A stretch of DNA of 64,000 bases, taken from assembly GCF_037975245.1 (NCBI RefSeq), contig NC_092573.1, forward strand, positions 14,530,001 through 14,594,000, in the 5' to 3' direction. The notes below the pieces were generated by a model, which had not been told where the DNA came from, searched no databases, and saw only the letters and a list, made by a program, of their open reading frames with translations. Shown in pieces: positions 49,601-61,849 of this stretch. The position numbers and the translations under genes were made by a program. Each line of letters starts with the position of its first letter. Within the stretch, counting starts at the first letter, position 1. The DNA is from Apostichopus japonicus (Eukaryota; Echinodermata; Holothuroidea; Aspidochirotida; Stichopodidae).

Positions 49601-52600
49601 TTCTTTTCAGTGCTAACCCTACAAGATGTAATTATGGTAAAGATCTTTTGTCTGCAGTTTTAACCCCTTTGCAAAGTGCAAGAAAATGTATATTAAAGCT
49701 CACCCAGTGACACATAGACTTGCTTTATAAACACATTGACCGTATTTTTAATATTTGGCAAATACAACTACAAATACAATACAACATTTGGTAGAAGTCA
49801 TTGCATTGCTATAGTCAAGTAATGAATATTCATAAGTGTGTTACATCATTCATGACATGGCACTGAGTCATTGGATAGGACTGTCATACTGTTTGTAAAC
49901 ATTGAAGGATTTGGTAGAAGTCATTGAACTGAGTTCAATAGTTTTTTTTTTGTTTACATACCCCAATTATATTCTCATGAGCAATCTCTTGGAGCAATTT
50001 GATCTCTCTAAGAGCCGTCCTGTTGATGCCATCCTGAGCTTCGCTTCTCTGTCCGAGCTTAATCTAAAGGAATTTAAAATGAACGGCCATAGATCAACAT
50101 TTCATAACAGACTTTTTGACTCTCAAGTGTAAAAGTATATGCTAAGCTACCATCTCAAGTGAGTAAAGTTTGAACATTATTACCTAAGGCTTGAAGTACA
50201 CTGTAGCTCATTTCCATGTTGTCATGACAAATAAGAGCCCACTTGAAACAGCATCTCAAGTGAAGTTTAATATGTTCATTGCCCACTACAGATATTTTGC
50301 AAGTCTTAAAATGATTATACACTAAAACAAAATTGCAATTGACCAAAATAAATCCATAATTAATAATCAAACAATTACTACAGTATTCCATTCTACCCAG
50401 ACATTTTGTTGTTATTAGCATTGACCAACTTTCAATTTAAGCAAAGTGGACATGACTCCCCTGCCCCCCCCCCCCCATCAATCTCTTTTGATATTTATAT
50501 TAGTCAAGACATTGAACTCAGTTGCTATGGGATATATCTAACAAATGGTGCTAAAAATTGAAGTCACATAAATTGCTTCAATACAGAGGCACTTTAATAT
50601 CACCTTCTAGTCATTGATTGAATACAGTAGCTTTCACATCAGATAACTTTTTTAATTAAAAGCAACTTTTCCTAAGTTCTTTCATGTTGTGTACACTATC
50701 AGAACAATGTATTTAAAACCCCCATTCTTTTCGCATAAATAATACAAATTTACAAAGCTACAAGACGTTCACACATACCTTCTTAACCGCAACTATCTTG
50801 CCACTGTTTTGCAAGTCTCTCGCTTTGTAAACTGTTGCAAACTGTTTTAGGAGAGGAAAAAGATATATTGCAAATTAAAGATCAAATTTGCAAGTGAATT
50901 CAGATATGACCAAGATAACAATTATGCTAAGAACACTCTGCTCTGAATTTGCCTACTTTGGCACAATAAGACGATAAGATGATATTCTGATCATCCCACT
51001 ATATCCCTTGGGGTGACTTAAACCAACCACTTTTAGTCAGCTAAAAAGGTGGAAAGTTTATGCTATCTGTTATTACAATTCAACGTGGGTAGCCCTCGGT
51101 TGGCTTAACCACGGAAAAAATGGTGATTTTCCAGGTGTCACGTGATCTGCTAATGAAGCAGTAGCAGCAGCAACTAACTTTCACAAAAGAGCTTTGGTTA
51201 CTCTGTAGATCATGTGTACCTGGAAAATCTATTTTTCCCCAAGTATAAACCAGGCGAGCTAGCTAGGTTGAACTCGTAATGGTTTCCCATAGACTTTCTC
51301 TTTGAGCAAATCTAGACGTTTTGAATTGTCTCATGTGACCAGATATCACAAATTTGCTTTTTATTTATCCAATTTGGCCAAATGATATCTAGTTTTATAC
51401 TGACTAGTTGAACAACTCTGGGATTCAATGGTGTGGTAAACCTTCTTAAAACACACACAAAAAGGCTACACACTACCTGTATATATATCAGATTGATTGT
51501 TTTTTATACATCTTCAAAATTTGGTAAATAATCATCATTGTACTTGTTCCATCTGTGGAAGCAAACAAGGGTAACAATTAAGAACCATTGCTTTCAGAAT
51601 TTATTTGTGCAGTGATAAAATTCTAAATTTACAGCCACATCTCACATTACAGGGTTGAATTAGAAATTACAAGCAGGGATATTAATTCCTGGTTACGATC
51701 TGGGATCCCCTCCTCCCCTTCCCCTCGATGTAAATCAGAGGTCTGTCTCAAATCAATGCAAAGTCAGTGTCAACTCAACATATTTTACCCATGAATGTAA
51801 GACTGACAACACAAGAGAGAACAAAATAAAAACAGACACAAACCAATGCCTGTTGTTGCAGACTCTTATGTCTGCTATTCCCTCGTTAGAAAAACTTTAG
51901 GCCAAACAATAACTTTTAGCATCCCCACTTAAATGTGTGTTGAACTATTTGAACAAAGAATCAATGGCATATGAATTGGGTGGGATTGGGAAGGAAACTC
52001 ATTAAAAAAAAAAAAACATTCTAAATTTCAGAGTAACTTAGAATTCTCTCAGACATAACTTTTTTGTGACATGTATTGATGTCTTTGAACATCACCACAA
52101 GATGATATGAAATATCTGAATATGTTGCAGCTACTAGGGGCTTCAAGGCTCTGTCCCTAAACCCCAATTGGAATCCTTTCGGTTCCACATACCCTAGCCT
52201 TTAACAATGAGAGACACCCTCGTATATATAGTAAAGGCTTCATAATTGACGCACCTTCAAATATTACTGGCAACGATACAGCAGGCTCACAGCATAGCAA
52301 ACAGCATCCAGAGTCAATTGATGTAAACTTACACAAAGGTTACAGTTAGCTTATATATCGAGGAATGTGTCAGTTTAGCCCTGAAAGTATGAAAGAACTT
52401 GACAGGACAGACATTGTGTGGTCAAGTTCTGCTCAATTGTACGTTACATATGCACAGAACAATAAATATTTTGAAATCATTACATTTCTGAGGAACCACA
52501 CATATGAAAAACACATGCAGTTGAGTGATTTGGATTTTTCCTTGATAGACATCGTTGATCAAATCCTTAAATGCGTCAATTATGAGCCCACCATGCTACC

Positions 52601-53237
52601 TCTACTAGGACTGAGACTAGTTGTTGCTGAATGCTCAGCACACATACATTTTGATGCTACTTTCCTTTGTCTGTTACTATGCAAAGCCTTGGTCTCAATC
52701 AATGCAACTGGCCTTGAAATTAGTCTGGGCCTAGGGACTGCATCACTGTTCAGACAAATGCAGTACTGTGTAGGCTATTTATGCCCTGCATGTTAGTGTT
52801 ACTGTTAGGAGCTGTGACACTGGCTAAGCATGTAGCAATCACCACAATGCTGGGACAGATGTTGGAGCTGTTATATCTGTCAACGTATTGAATATCTAAA
52901 CCCTAGAATCAGTTTTTAGATAATAGGCTAGGCTACTCTGAGTGTCGCGCACATAGCCAAGGCCTATCGTTTGCACAGCATTACACTTTACAAATTACAG
53001 TACAATACGAGCAGAAGTGTATTTCGCAAAACTACTACTACACAAGGAAGAGGTCTAGTCCTTACACCTGTCATATAATCTGACATTTTTGTTGTTTAAT
53101 GTTAAATGGTGCAAAGGCCATTCCAGTAACAACTGATTCACAAGAAAAAATGTCATATGGAGGATGCATACTTGTCCCTCGCCAAGGAATTCAACGTTTT
53201 CATATCGTTTTGATCGGTCTGTTGTGCGGACTGCCAT
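43622..53237 (-). CDS. CDK7: cyclin-dependent kinase 7 (CDK-activating kinase, TFIIH kinase)
   Basis: With cyclin H and MAT1, CDK7 phosphorylates the T-loops of cell-cycle CDKs, and within TFIIH it phosphorylates the RNA polymerase II C-terminal domain. Ten coding exons run from high to low coordinate: 53172-53237, 50779-50841, 49962-50063, 49416-49484, 49018-49128, 48067-48185, 46592-46778, 45484-45633, 44874-45018 and 43622-43650. All introns are GT/AG and all phases agree. They sum to 1041 nt, or 346 residues, equal to human CDK7. Visible motifs are [13 protein letters not shown] (Gly loop), catalytic Lys42 in VAVKK, the NRTALRE helix (55-63), HRDMKPNN (136-143), DFG (156-158), the T-loop with Ser165 and Thr171 before VVTRWYR, and the C-terminal SKKLVF. 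Unusual features are Met for Leu in HRDLKPNN, Cys in RWYRCPELL and [11 protein letters not shown]. The gene is divergent from the methyltransferase gene. Its introns hold a hAT-like element and a LINE tail. Confidence 0.97.
45097..45370. mobile_element. short DNA transposon with CAGGGATGTGC ends, in CDK7 intron 8
   Basis: This 274-bp element has 11-bp perfect terminal inverted repeats, CAGGGATGTGC, and is flanked directly by TAACAA on both sides. The ends look hAT-like, but only 6 bp of the flanking duplication match instead of the usual 8. No coding capacity. Confidence 0.7.
45740..45850 (-). mobile_element. LINE 3' tail, minus strand, in CDK7 intron 7
   Basis: Read on the minus strand it runs GAGCAGCTTTGCTGATTATG, CGCTATATAAATATTACTTA and an (ATT)n tail. 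This is the common 3' terminus of CR1/L2-like LINEs or of SINEs that use them. The body upstream is not recognisable. Confidence 0.65.
50842..53171 (-). other. CDK7 intron 1
   Basis: This 2.3-kb intron starts GTATGC and ends CTAAAACAG. It holds a 143-codon plus-strand frame at 52365-52796 with no recognisable domain. A frame of this length is expected about once by chance in a window this size and composition, so I do not call it a gene. Confidence 0.85.
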
Positions 53238-53965
53238 CTCCTCGACCTTTTATCAAACCTGTTGCGCAGTGCTATCAATCTAATACTGAGTTTGTTACTG
53301 GCCTGGAAATACGGAAGCTTAAAAGTGCCATCATCATAAGAAAAGTTTGCCCCATAAGCTGACATTTTTCAGTAAATTGTTTAGATAACAAGATAATATC
53401 TTATCAAAAATCAGAAAAAATGTTGGATTGCTCATTTGCTTAAACTGAGCAATTGAACAATTTTCTGCAAAATGTTTAATTGACAGCTTATCGTATCTCG
53501 TCAACCCAACATTTGTCTGCAATTAATTTGCATTAGGTAATAAACTGAACTTTTGTACACACATGGAGAAGATCCAAATCCTCCATTATTCAAAGTATTC
53601 TTTATCTCCGAGTAACTACTGAACAAACAGTCTTTGGACCTTCGGAAGACGTTGGATCACCCCCCCCCCCGCACTTAAAATATTAATAATAATTTGGACA
53701 ACCTTTAGAGTGTAGCGGTAGCACAATTTATCCCCTTCCCATCCCTTTGATCTTAGTGATAACCTTATGAGCACATAATACTGTAGGCTACTGTATAGTT
53801 GCGAGATATATTATGCTTTGGTTGTGACGTTTGGTGTGTAGAGACCAAGGATGACTTTAAAACTTGGCAAAAGTGATCCTTCGCTTCAAAAGTAAGATAG
53901 CTATTGCTGCACCTTTATGCAGATTTCTAGTTCACCAGGCAGACGCCTTTGTATTCGTTATGGTG

Positions 53966-54538
53966 GGTGACCCACACAGGTGCTCTCAACCATGACACTA
54001 CAACCACAATATACCTAATTATGTACCAAAAATTCACACTGCCTTCAGTATTTATAATTCGTATCAGTGGCGTAGGAAGGTACTTTTGAGTGGGGGGGGG
54101 GGGCTGAAGACTGATGGCCGGCCTGGGGGAGGGGTCTAAGGGGAGGGGGTGTCCCCCTTCCTTTGGAATTTTTTTGCATTTCCAGGTAGCCTCAGATGCA
54201 ATTTGGTGCAATATAGCACACTTCAACACCCACTCCATTTTGTAAACTTAATTTTGTATTTTCACCAGGCCTTAGATGCAATTTGGTGCTCCAAATGAGA
54301 TTTTTTTTCTCATTTGGAAATGAAAAAGGGGTTTTCTGACTTGGAAGCGGGGGGGGGGGGCGGAATAATACTTCCGCCCCTCCACATTTTTCACTGGGGG
54401 AATTAACCATATCGTATATTGTGAGAGCGTCTGTATAGCCAAGATCACGATATGTACATATATTCTCAGTTTCAACATTAGTTTATTTCTTGCACAGCTT
54501 GTGGGGTCCGCTGCACCCCTCTGCAATTAAGTAACACA
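53966..54538 (+). repeat. diverged dispersed repeat, copy R1 (interrupted)
   Basis: It shares ACAGGTGCTCTCAACC, AACCATATCGTATATTGTGA and a GGTCCGCTGCACCCCTCTGC-like block with R2 (56477-56762). R3 (63647-63962) matches most of this. It is interrupted by the hAT-like sequence at 54065-54396. Function unknown; there is no coding capacity. Confidence 0.5.
54065..54396 (+). mobile_element. degraded hAT-like element
   Basis: It starts CAGTGGCGTAGGAAGG, a typical hAT-like end, and closes in a loosely inverted CTTCCGCCCC...CACTG. No matching 8-bp duplication is visible. Inside, a segment beginning CCTCAGATGCAATTTGGTGC is repeated about 80 bp further on. Two long G runs fall within it. Confidence 0.5.
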
Positions 54539-56135
54539 TTGAAGACTCGACCCAAACCGCGGACCGCCCTCTGAAAAAAAAGTTAACTTTCCGTTGCATG
54601 CAAGTGAAGTTTTCTTCTTGTCGCTTGCAAAATGCAAACAGTAATGAAACGTAATATCTTAATGTTATCTTTTATCTGGACCTGAGATCAGGGAGTTCTA
54701 TAACAACTCCCTTGCTGAAATGTCCATCGCTGCTATGTACACTGTGTTGTGGGTATTGACCGTAGCTGCATGTATTAACTGTACACTAGCGCTTAATAGC
54801 CTGACTGTACACATTCGAACATTCAAAACCCCATGTGTTTAGAAAATCATTACTCGAGATAGGAATACACTAGGGAGCTTCCTATAGCTTTATTTTGCAC
54901 GTAAGACAGCCTGCATCAATAAACAACCTTTTTCCGAGGGGGTCACATGGACCTTTTTTTTTTATTGTCTTCAAAGATTTGTTTACATTAAAAAAACCGG
55001 TCGTTTTGACTTTTTTTTCAAAAAAATGTGGAGAACAGTGAAAAATGTCAAGTCAACTGACCATATCTTATACAACCAGCTAATACATACAAGGAATCAA
55101 ATCAGGAGTCTATAATTGGGGAAAATATGTCAAAAATGACATTTTTTGGTCTAAGTTTAGGCCAAAACACTGTCAGATTTCCGGAATTTTTTCTCCAGAA
55201 TGCCTCACCCTACAGAGTAGATTTTTAGCTCTCCAGAAGCGCCACACTGAAACGCCTGTCTACATAAAAACGATTTAGCAATAGCGCCTTCACTTTGTGA
55301 GTAATCCCTAGCAATTCAACTCGAGCATTTCTACGGTATAGAATTTCGGTCAACCACAGTTGATATGCTTAGCGTCGTTAGGGTCAATGCAATCACTCAC
55401 GTAATTGAAACGGTAACTATTTAGCACATATTATCATGGCTAAATACTTCTAAGAGGCGTTAGACCTTCTTTTTATGGGCAATTTGTCCATCCAGCCGTT
55501 GGAGAAGAAGATTCTGACGATGAAATTCTGATACGGTAAGCAGCATAGTTGCACACTGTATGTACCATGTATTGTGTATGTAGCGCAATTGGTATATATA
55601 GACTTACCGTTACGCGTGGCTACCATTGTATTACAGAATACATTTGTTTGTTTGGAGGGGGGAAAGCCAGTCATATTCCTCACATTCAAACATCAAATTA
55701 TATTTTACTTATGAAATAACATGTCTTGAACTCATCAAACTATCAAAAGTCCAGCAAATTTCATCAAAATAATTTCAAATGGGCAAAAAAAGTACATTGT
55801 TTGTATCATAACCTCATTTGCATATCTAATTAGCTTAATTATAAAAAAAAATTATAAAAATTAAAACCTCATTTCAACACCTATCTGTCAATACTTGGGT
55901 CCCTATTGACAAAAATGAACAGATTTTAAGTAATTACAATGTGTAAATAAGGGACAATGATATGACAGGAAAATAGTATACAAAGGGCTAGTGTCTAATT
56001 ACTGACGGTAGCAAGCTAGCTGTGTGTGTATTTTCTGGGATCAATGGTGGTGTTTAACACTTCTGTTACACCTCATTCGAAACTGTGTCAGATTATCGGC
56101 ATGCATCAGACGTTTCTTTGTGCGAGAGTCTTCAC
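54539..56135 (+). mobile_element. TTAA-family MITE, copy 2, split
   Basis: 54539-54800 matches the left two-thirds of the MITE at 57011-57386, and about 55986-56135 matches the rest (GTGTCTAATTACTGACGGTA through the closing GAGTCTTCA). The intervening 1.19 kb is unrelated and unrecognised, and looks inserted at a CTAGYG-like site. The left TTAA is not preserved. Confidence 0.65.
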
Positions 56136-56387
56136 TAAGCTTAGAAGGTAGGCTGAATAACTTAAATAGCTATCGCAGGCCATATTAATTTAGGCCGAAT
56201 ATGTATATTGGCCTCAGGCTATGCCCATCATTAATATCGGTGGTGGGTACGAAATCTGCGTATACCAGATGTATAAGGATAATTTACATATATGATGTAG
56301 CCTATGTTTGTTTATAGTATTATGTGGAAAGGAATCTATCACTGTTCAGAAAGTTCTGCATAACCACCGACAAAACGTTCAGTATTC

Positions 56388-56453
56388 GACTGCGGGCGAG
56401 CCTCGAATTACTGTTAGGCCCGCCGTTGGCCCGAAGAGGTTTCGCCCGCAGTC
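56388..56453. repeat. GC-rich inverted repeat
   Basis: GACTGCGGGCGA at 56388-56399 is the exact reverse complement of 56442-56453, with CCTC/GAGG extending the pairing imperfectly inward and a 42-base loop rich in GGCCCG. It stands out from its AT-rich surroundings. It could be a hairpin or a remnant of transposon ends. Confidence 0.8.
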
Positions 56454-56476
56454 CGTTGACTTGCTGTTCGATGTCC

Positions 56477-56762
56477 ATACAGGTGCTCATAACCTTGGAG
56501 CTTCAAACACAATATGTCAAATTTATTTACCATATCGCTTATGGTAATTTCGCACATGTTATTCAATGTTATATTATGAAACAAATTGAACATATCGTAT
56601 TCCTTGAGAGCCTCTGTAGTCTGTAGTACGGGGAATTTATTTTCATGTTCAAGCTTAAACAGTATTTGTTTTACTTGTTGCGTAGGTTGTTGGGTCTAGT
56701 GTATCTCTATGCAATTCTGCAACAATTTTGTCAATTCAATAATTCACAAAAGGTAAGCTGGG
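56477..56762 (+). repeat. diverged dispersed repeat, copy R2
   Basis: It matches R1 and R3 through ACAGGTGCTCATAACCTT, ACATATCGTATTCCTTGAGA and GGTCTAGTGTATCTCTATGC, and ends near CAATTCAATAATTCAC. Confidence 0.5.
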
Positions 56763-57010
56763 CGGGGAACTCAGGAAGGTATCTCAGGTCAATGTAAGTT
56801 AGGCCCAATAGATGTATTGGTCTCAGGCTAGGCATGATAGCATTAATAGCCTACAGTAGGCTTAGTTTAGGGCAGAGATGAGCTTGGAATTGATCTTTCG
56901 GGCCGCAGTAAATTTCTCTCCCTATAACCACAAACATGGGATCAAACGAAACCATGTCCTCAACAGAGAAAGGCTGAGATACCTGTACCATATCTGGTTG
57001 CCAAAATACT

Positions 57011-57386
57011 TTAAAGGCATTGAAGACTCGCCGCAAACCGCGTGCGGCCATCTGAAAAAGTTAACTTTCCGTTGCTTGCAAGTGATGTTTTGTTCGTGTC
57101 GCTACAAAATGCAGACAGTACAGTAATGAAACGTGATACCTTGTTATCTTTAGCTGGACCTGAGATGTCCATCGCTGTTTTGTTTGTACACAGTGCTGTG
57201 GGTATTGACCGCAACTGTATGTACATGACTATACACAAGTGTCTAATTACCGATGGTAGCAAGCTGTGTACATGTATTTTCTGCGATCGATGGTGGTGTC
57301 TAACAGTTCTGTTACACCTCATTCGAAACTAGGTCAGATAACCGGCATTAGACGTTTCTTTTTGCGCGAGTCTTCACACCCTTTTA
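57011..57386 (+). mobile_element. TTAA-family MITE, copy 3
   Basis: This copy of about 370 bp begins TTAAAGGCATTGAAGACTCG and ends GCGCGAGTCTTCACACCCTT followed by TTA. Its inverted ends, TGAAGACTCG, are better conserved than in the other copies. It lies about 280 bp upstream of the methyltransferase start codon, so it may sit within that gene's 5' region. Confidence 0.8.
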
Positions 57387-57667
57387 CAAATTCCAAATCA
57401 TGCTTTGGTTAGAGCTTGCCATGTGTGAATGTGGACTCTCCATTTGGGACCATTTCTACTGCTACACCAGGGTCAGTGAGGTTGCTTCTTGCTATGCAAA
57501 TCATGCCTATGCTATACCTGTTTTAATTTCCGGAATTCTTCAACTGTAAGATTTGTGCAGCAGAGAATGCATTTTTCCAAGTCCGACTTTTTACACATAC
57601 TTATAACCCACACTTGAGACATATTGTACTCACTGCCATTACAAAACTTTGATTTTGTTTATTCCAG

Positions 57668-60576
57668 ATGGCATCAAAAGGTGAAACCGATCTGAGTGGA
57701 GATTTTGGTCCACAGATAGAAGAAATTATTCAGCACGGCTTTGCAAGCGTGATGATTGCTATGGGGTATGATCTTGGTCTGTTTGATGTGATGGCCGAGC
57801 TATCAGAGCCAAAAAGTAGTGAGGAGATAGCAGCTGCCGCGGGAATGAAAGAAAGGTGACTATATGCTGAAGTTATCAATTAAGCATGTTGTAATTAGCT
57901 AATGGTTTTGTTGGTCCAGATTATCAAGTTGGTTTGTTCTCTATTCCAATGTTACACAACTCCAATGAGTAAAAAAGAAGTTTAGTCAACAAAACAAGAG
58001 ATAAAAAGTCTTAGACTATATATAGGTTGAAAAGTGCCCCTTTTTTTTCTAAAACTCTGCATTTACTCAATTTCTTAGTCTCACACAATAAGCCATGATG
58101 CTGATAATTTTGGAAGAATGGCAGTGATCTTGTATGCTACACTAGTCTCATATGAATGTTGTCCAAGAGGGCATCAAAATGAAATACAAAACCTATGACA
58201 GAGTTATCTATCATTGATAAGAGCAACAAATGGCTCTTTATCCTCACTTCCTGTGACACTGCAAGTATTAAACTTACCATTACCTGGTATACAGGTATGT
58301 ACGTGAATGGCTGGGTGCCATGGTTTCTGCCAAGATTGTCAGCATTGATCCCACTGGCGACAAGTTTTTCGTACAAGCCAATCGAGTGCCTTACCTGACA
58401 AAAGGCGGATCCTGCAACAAGTCTCATACGGCGAGTTTTCTGGTCAACCTCACCAAGGATGGATTTGAAAAGGTTAAAGCAAGTTTTCCGACAGAAGGAC
58501 CAGCAGGTATTATTAGTTTTGAATTGTATGATCCATATGGATATGCTAATATTGTATTACACTGTTTATTATTGGAAAATTAATGCTCCATAATAAAAAC
58601 GATAAATACGGGGGTTTTGCATTGATAATTGAAATGAAGTCATAAAAGCAGCCTTTTTGTGTTGAATTTCAAGAATTGTCCATGTTTACTAAGTCCATGT
58701 AAATGCAAGTTCAAATGTTTCATATGAAATTACTTTGAAAATATCTACGTTGCAAAATTTCTACATAGGCATGTATGAAATTTAATGTCTTAATTAACAG
58801 GTTATCAGACTCACACTTGACCAGAATCATGGATTCTTTCATTCATTATAATTTATATGGATATATGAATGAAAACAGCGACAGGAGAGTATCTATAATT
58901 TGATTAACTAAGGTGCTGTCAGCTCATTTTGATAGGTGTATTCGGTAAATGTTTGGTAAAAATGATATAGCAATCAAAGATTAATGAAGTTTCATGTGCA
59001 ATGTTTACTGAAATAGGTTATGTACATTTCAAGTTGTCAGAGAGTTTGAAGCTGTTGTCATGACATATAGCCACTGGAAAATTCTAACAACACTTGCAGA
59101 ACCTATTGTGACATCACCAAGGCAATACATTTGAATATTTGTTTTTCTCATAAATGTGTTATAGATATTTTTGGAAATTTTCAAGAGCTGTGATTTATCT
59201 TCATTGCCAGGAACCTCGTATGATGATTATCCAAGCAGATTTGAACACACCACCAAGTTTGGTGATCATTGGATGAAGAACCATCTTGTAAACAGTTTCA
59301 TTACTTTACTTCCAGAACTGAAGAATCAACTGGGTAATTATCAAGTGAATCATAGTTTTCTTAGCCCTAACCATACTGGTAAACATCTTAATCAATTATG
59401 TGCATGGGGTGAGAAAAACACTTAACATTTCATATTTTCACAGTATATTAAAAGATGTAAAAGGCAAAACAGTAAGACTTGGATTTTGTAATGATATGGT
59501 TCAAAAGCTGTGATTTTATGTTCTGATTGGTTATAGTAAGAACCTTGTGTTGTGCCATTGCATGTAAATTAGCTTTTGTATATTATTAGATTGCTAGGGA
59601 ACTGGCCTTACAGTGTTGCACATGACAGTTAAAACTTGGAAAACTGTTTATACTTTTAATTTATTTCGTTACATAACAAAAGGAGTTTTGTTTAGTTCTA
59701 ATTTCTTTGTAACAAATTTTGAGATCAACTTTTAAAAGTAATGAAGTGTGTACTATAGCACTGTGTTATTGTTGAAAACTTGGAAAATGTTAATAATACA
59801 AATTTGGTTTCTTTTTCATTTTCTTGTTTTACTATAATGCCCCCCCCCCCCACGCCTTCTGTTCCCATGCCTTCATGCACTGTCACAGTAACCTTTCCAA
59901 AGTTAAGATTGATACTAATATTTTTTGTACACATTAAACTGTAAAGTTATAACAATGGGTATACCTTCCTTCTTATTGTTTTATTGTATGTGTTGTTTTC
60001 ACAGAATCTGGCATAACAGTCATTGATCTAGGCTGTGGGAAGGGTGCATCAACCTGTGCATTAGCTAGGGCATTTCCCAAGAGTACATTTCATGGTGTAG
60101 ACTATCTAGAAGTAAATTGCCAAGGAGCCAAAAGACAAGCCGAGGAAGAAAGTCTGAAAAACTGCAACTTTTTAGTGGCTGATATCTCCAAATTACCAGA
60201 TGACTGGTCAGGGCATTTCCAATATGCCTTCATGAATAATGTATTGCATGATCTGGCTCATCCGATGACATGTTTGGCTGAGATAAAGAGGATCCTTGGA
60301 CCAGGCGGACTGCTCTCCATAATGGATAGCCGTGGTCACTCGGCTAAGAAAGATCACAAACATGGGATACCTGAAACTGTTAATGTGTATGCTGCTAGTT
60401 TGTTGTCATGCTTACCCCTATCACTAGGAGCCGGTGGTGTCGGTCTAGGAGCAATGTGTGGTGTGGAGAAAATTACAGAAATTGTTACATCTGCTGGATT
60501 TGAAATGTTGCAATCAGGATTTGTTCCAGATTTGACTCATAAAAACAGACACTACTTTCACTGTAAAGGGATTTAG
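57668..60576 (+). CDS. SAM-dependent methyltransferase, Rv2258c type
   Basis: This is a predicted class I methyltransferase that transfers a methyl group from SAM to an unknown acceptor. Four exons, 57668-57855, 58295-58506, 59211-59333 and 60005-60576, join in phase across GT/AG introns to 364 residues, close to the family's usual size. The N-terminal 130 residues form the winged-helix region with RYVREWLGAM at 63-72, typical of the Rv2258c group. Motif I is VIDLGCGKG (180-188), the ribose-binding acidic residue is probably Asp207 in HGVDY, and Asp234 lies in LVADIS. A GPGGLL turn and a C-terminal YFHCKGI end follow. The start codon directly follows an acceptor (TTATTCCAG), so a 5' UTR exon probably lies upstream. 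It is divergent from CDK7. Substrate and pathway cannot be read from sequence. Confidence 0.95.
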
Positions 60577-60908
60577 TCAGCCTAGCACCAGTCTTGCCAA
60601 TTAGGTTGATGCTGTGGAGAGACAAATCTATCTGTTCAAGTTACTCTCACAACCAGATTATTTATGAATGTATATAGCTTTCTGGACAACCTGTAAATTA
60701 TTTAATAATAATAGTAATAATAATAGTAATAAAAAGGATTGTGCTGATGAAAGCAGAATGCTGTCAAGAAACAAGACCATGGATTCAAGTTTTCATGACA
60801 TGACAACCAAATTATTAATAAGTAAAATACTTATTCCCAGATTTTTCAACTTAACCTTCTGGGAATTTGTCTACAAAGTTATATGTTAGTGTATGAAATG
60901 ACACAGTT

Positions 60909-60914
60909 AATAAA
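60909..60914 (+). promoter_or_regulatory. candidate polyadenylation signal of the methyltransferase gene
   Basis: AATAAA lies about 330 bases after the stop codon. A second AATAAA at 60728-60733, inside a TAA-rich microsatellite, is an alternative. Confidence 0.4.
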
Positions 60915-60919
60915 AGTAA

Positions 60920-61849
60920 GTTGAAGTAAGGTTCACAGAGCAACTGCAGAATTTTATAACTTTCTCATTTTACTGTGGCACTTTTCATAGGTTGAAAAAA
61001 GTAGTTTGTATAGGAAAGGCTAAGTGTACAATGCCATAAAAAATGGATCTCACATTGATAGACAGATCTTGTTTGTAATCAGGCATAATATATCGGTTAA
61101 GTCAACAAAGTTGTTCTAGTTCCAAATCAATTCAGGCCTAATAATGAAACGAAAGAACTGGCAAGCCGTTAAACATTCGACAAACCCGTTCTTCCCTCAC
61201 AGAATATGACAGGTCTACAATGAATCAAAATTGCACTGATTAGCATCCTTTTTCTATTCATCTCTGGTAACTCATATTACAATGCTTTTTCTGAAGGGAT
61301 TATTTTGAATGTATATTTTGGAATCATTGGTAATTATTGCTACACTGCTAGGGGGGCAGGATGTTACAAGAGTTTATTACAAACCAAACTATGTGATCTT
61401 TCGAGAGGTTTATAGGGGCTGGTGATTTACCTTTCTTTCTCTTCCTGACTGAATTTGACAACTCTACTATGAATAAAAAAGGTAACCGACAACGATATTC
61501 TCTTAATTTTCTTCCCTTTAAGATCATTCTATTGTTTTGTATTTTATTGTTTGGAACCTTGGTCATTTCAACACTGCTACAGTGCTGTAGTCATGCCACC
61601 CCTCCTCGCCTTATCTCACCGTCACAATGTACAGGGCCCCTCCCTAAATTGTTAGTGCCCCTCCAACACAGACCTCCTGGCTGCAGGCCTGCACTGCTAT
61701 CAAAATATGGATAGTTACAGGATAAGCTAAAAGTTGCAAGAGGTCAGATTATATTAGGAACCAAATAGGCTACGTAATCTTTAAAGAGATGCATGCTGAC
61801 TGGAACTGCCTTTCAGTAGTTTATTTCAAAACTTTGTGTGATTCTGAGT
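60920..61849. other. gene-free stretch
   Basis: I see no exon, RNA gene or clear repeat here. Short frames near 61.35-61.71 kb have no recognisable content. Confidence 0.5.

Noticed and set aside
52365-52796. 143-codon plus-strand frame inside CDK7 intron 1
   Set aside because: No recognisable domain and no splice context. A frame of this length is expected about once by chance in this much AT-rich sequence.
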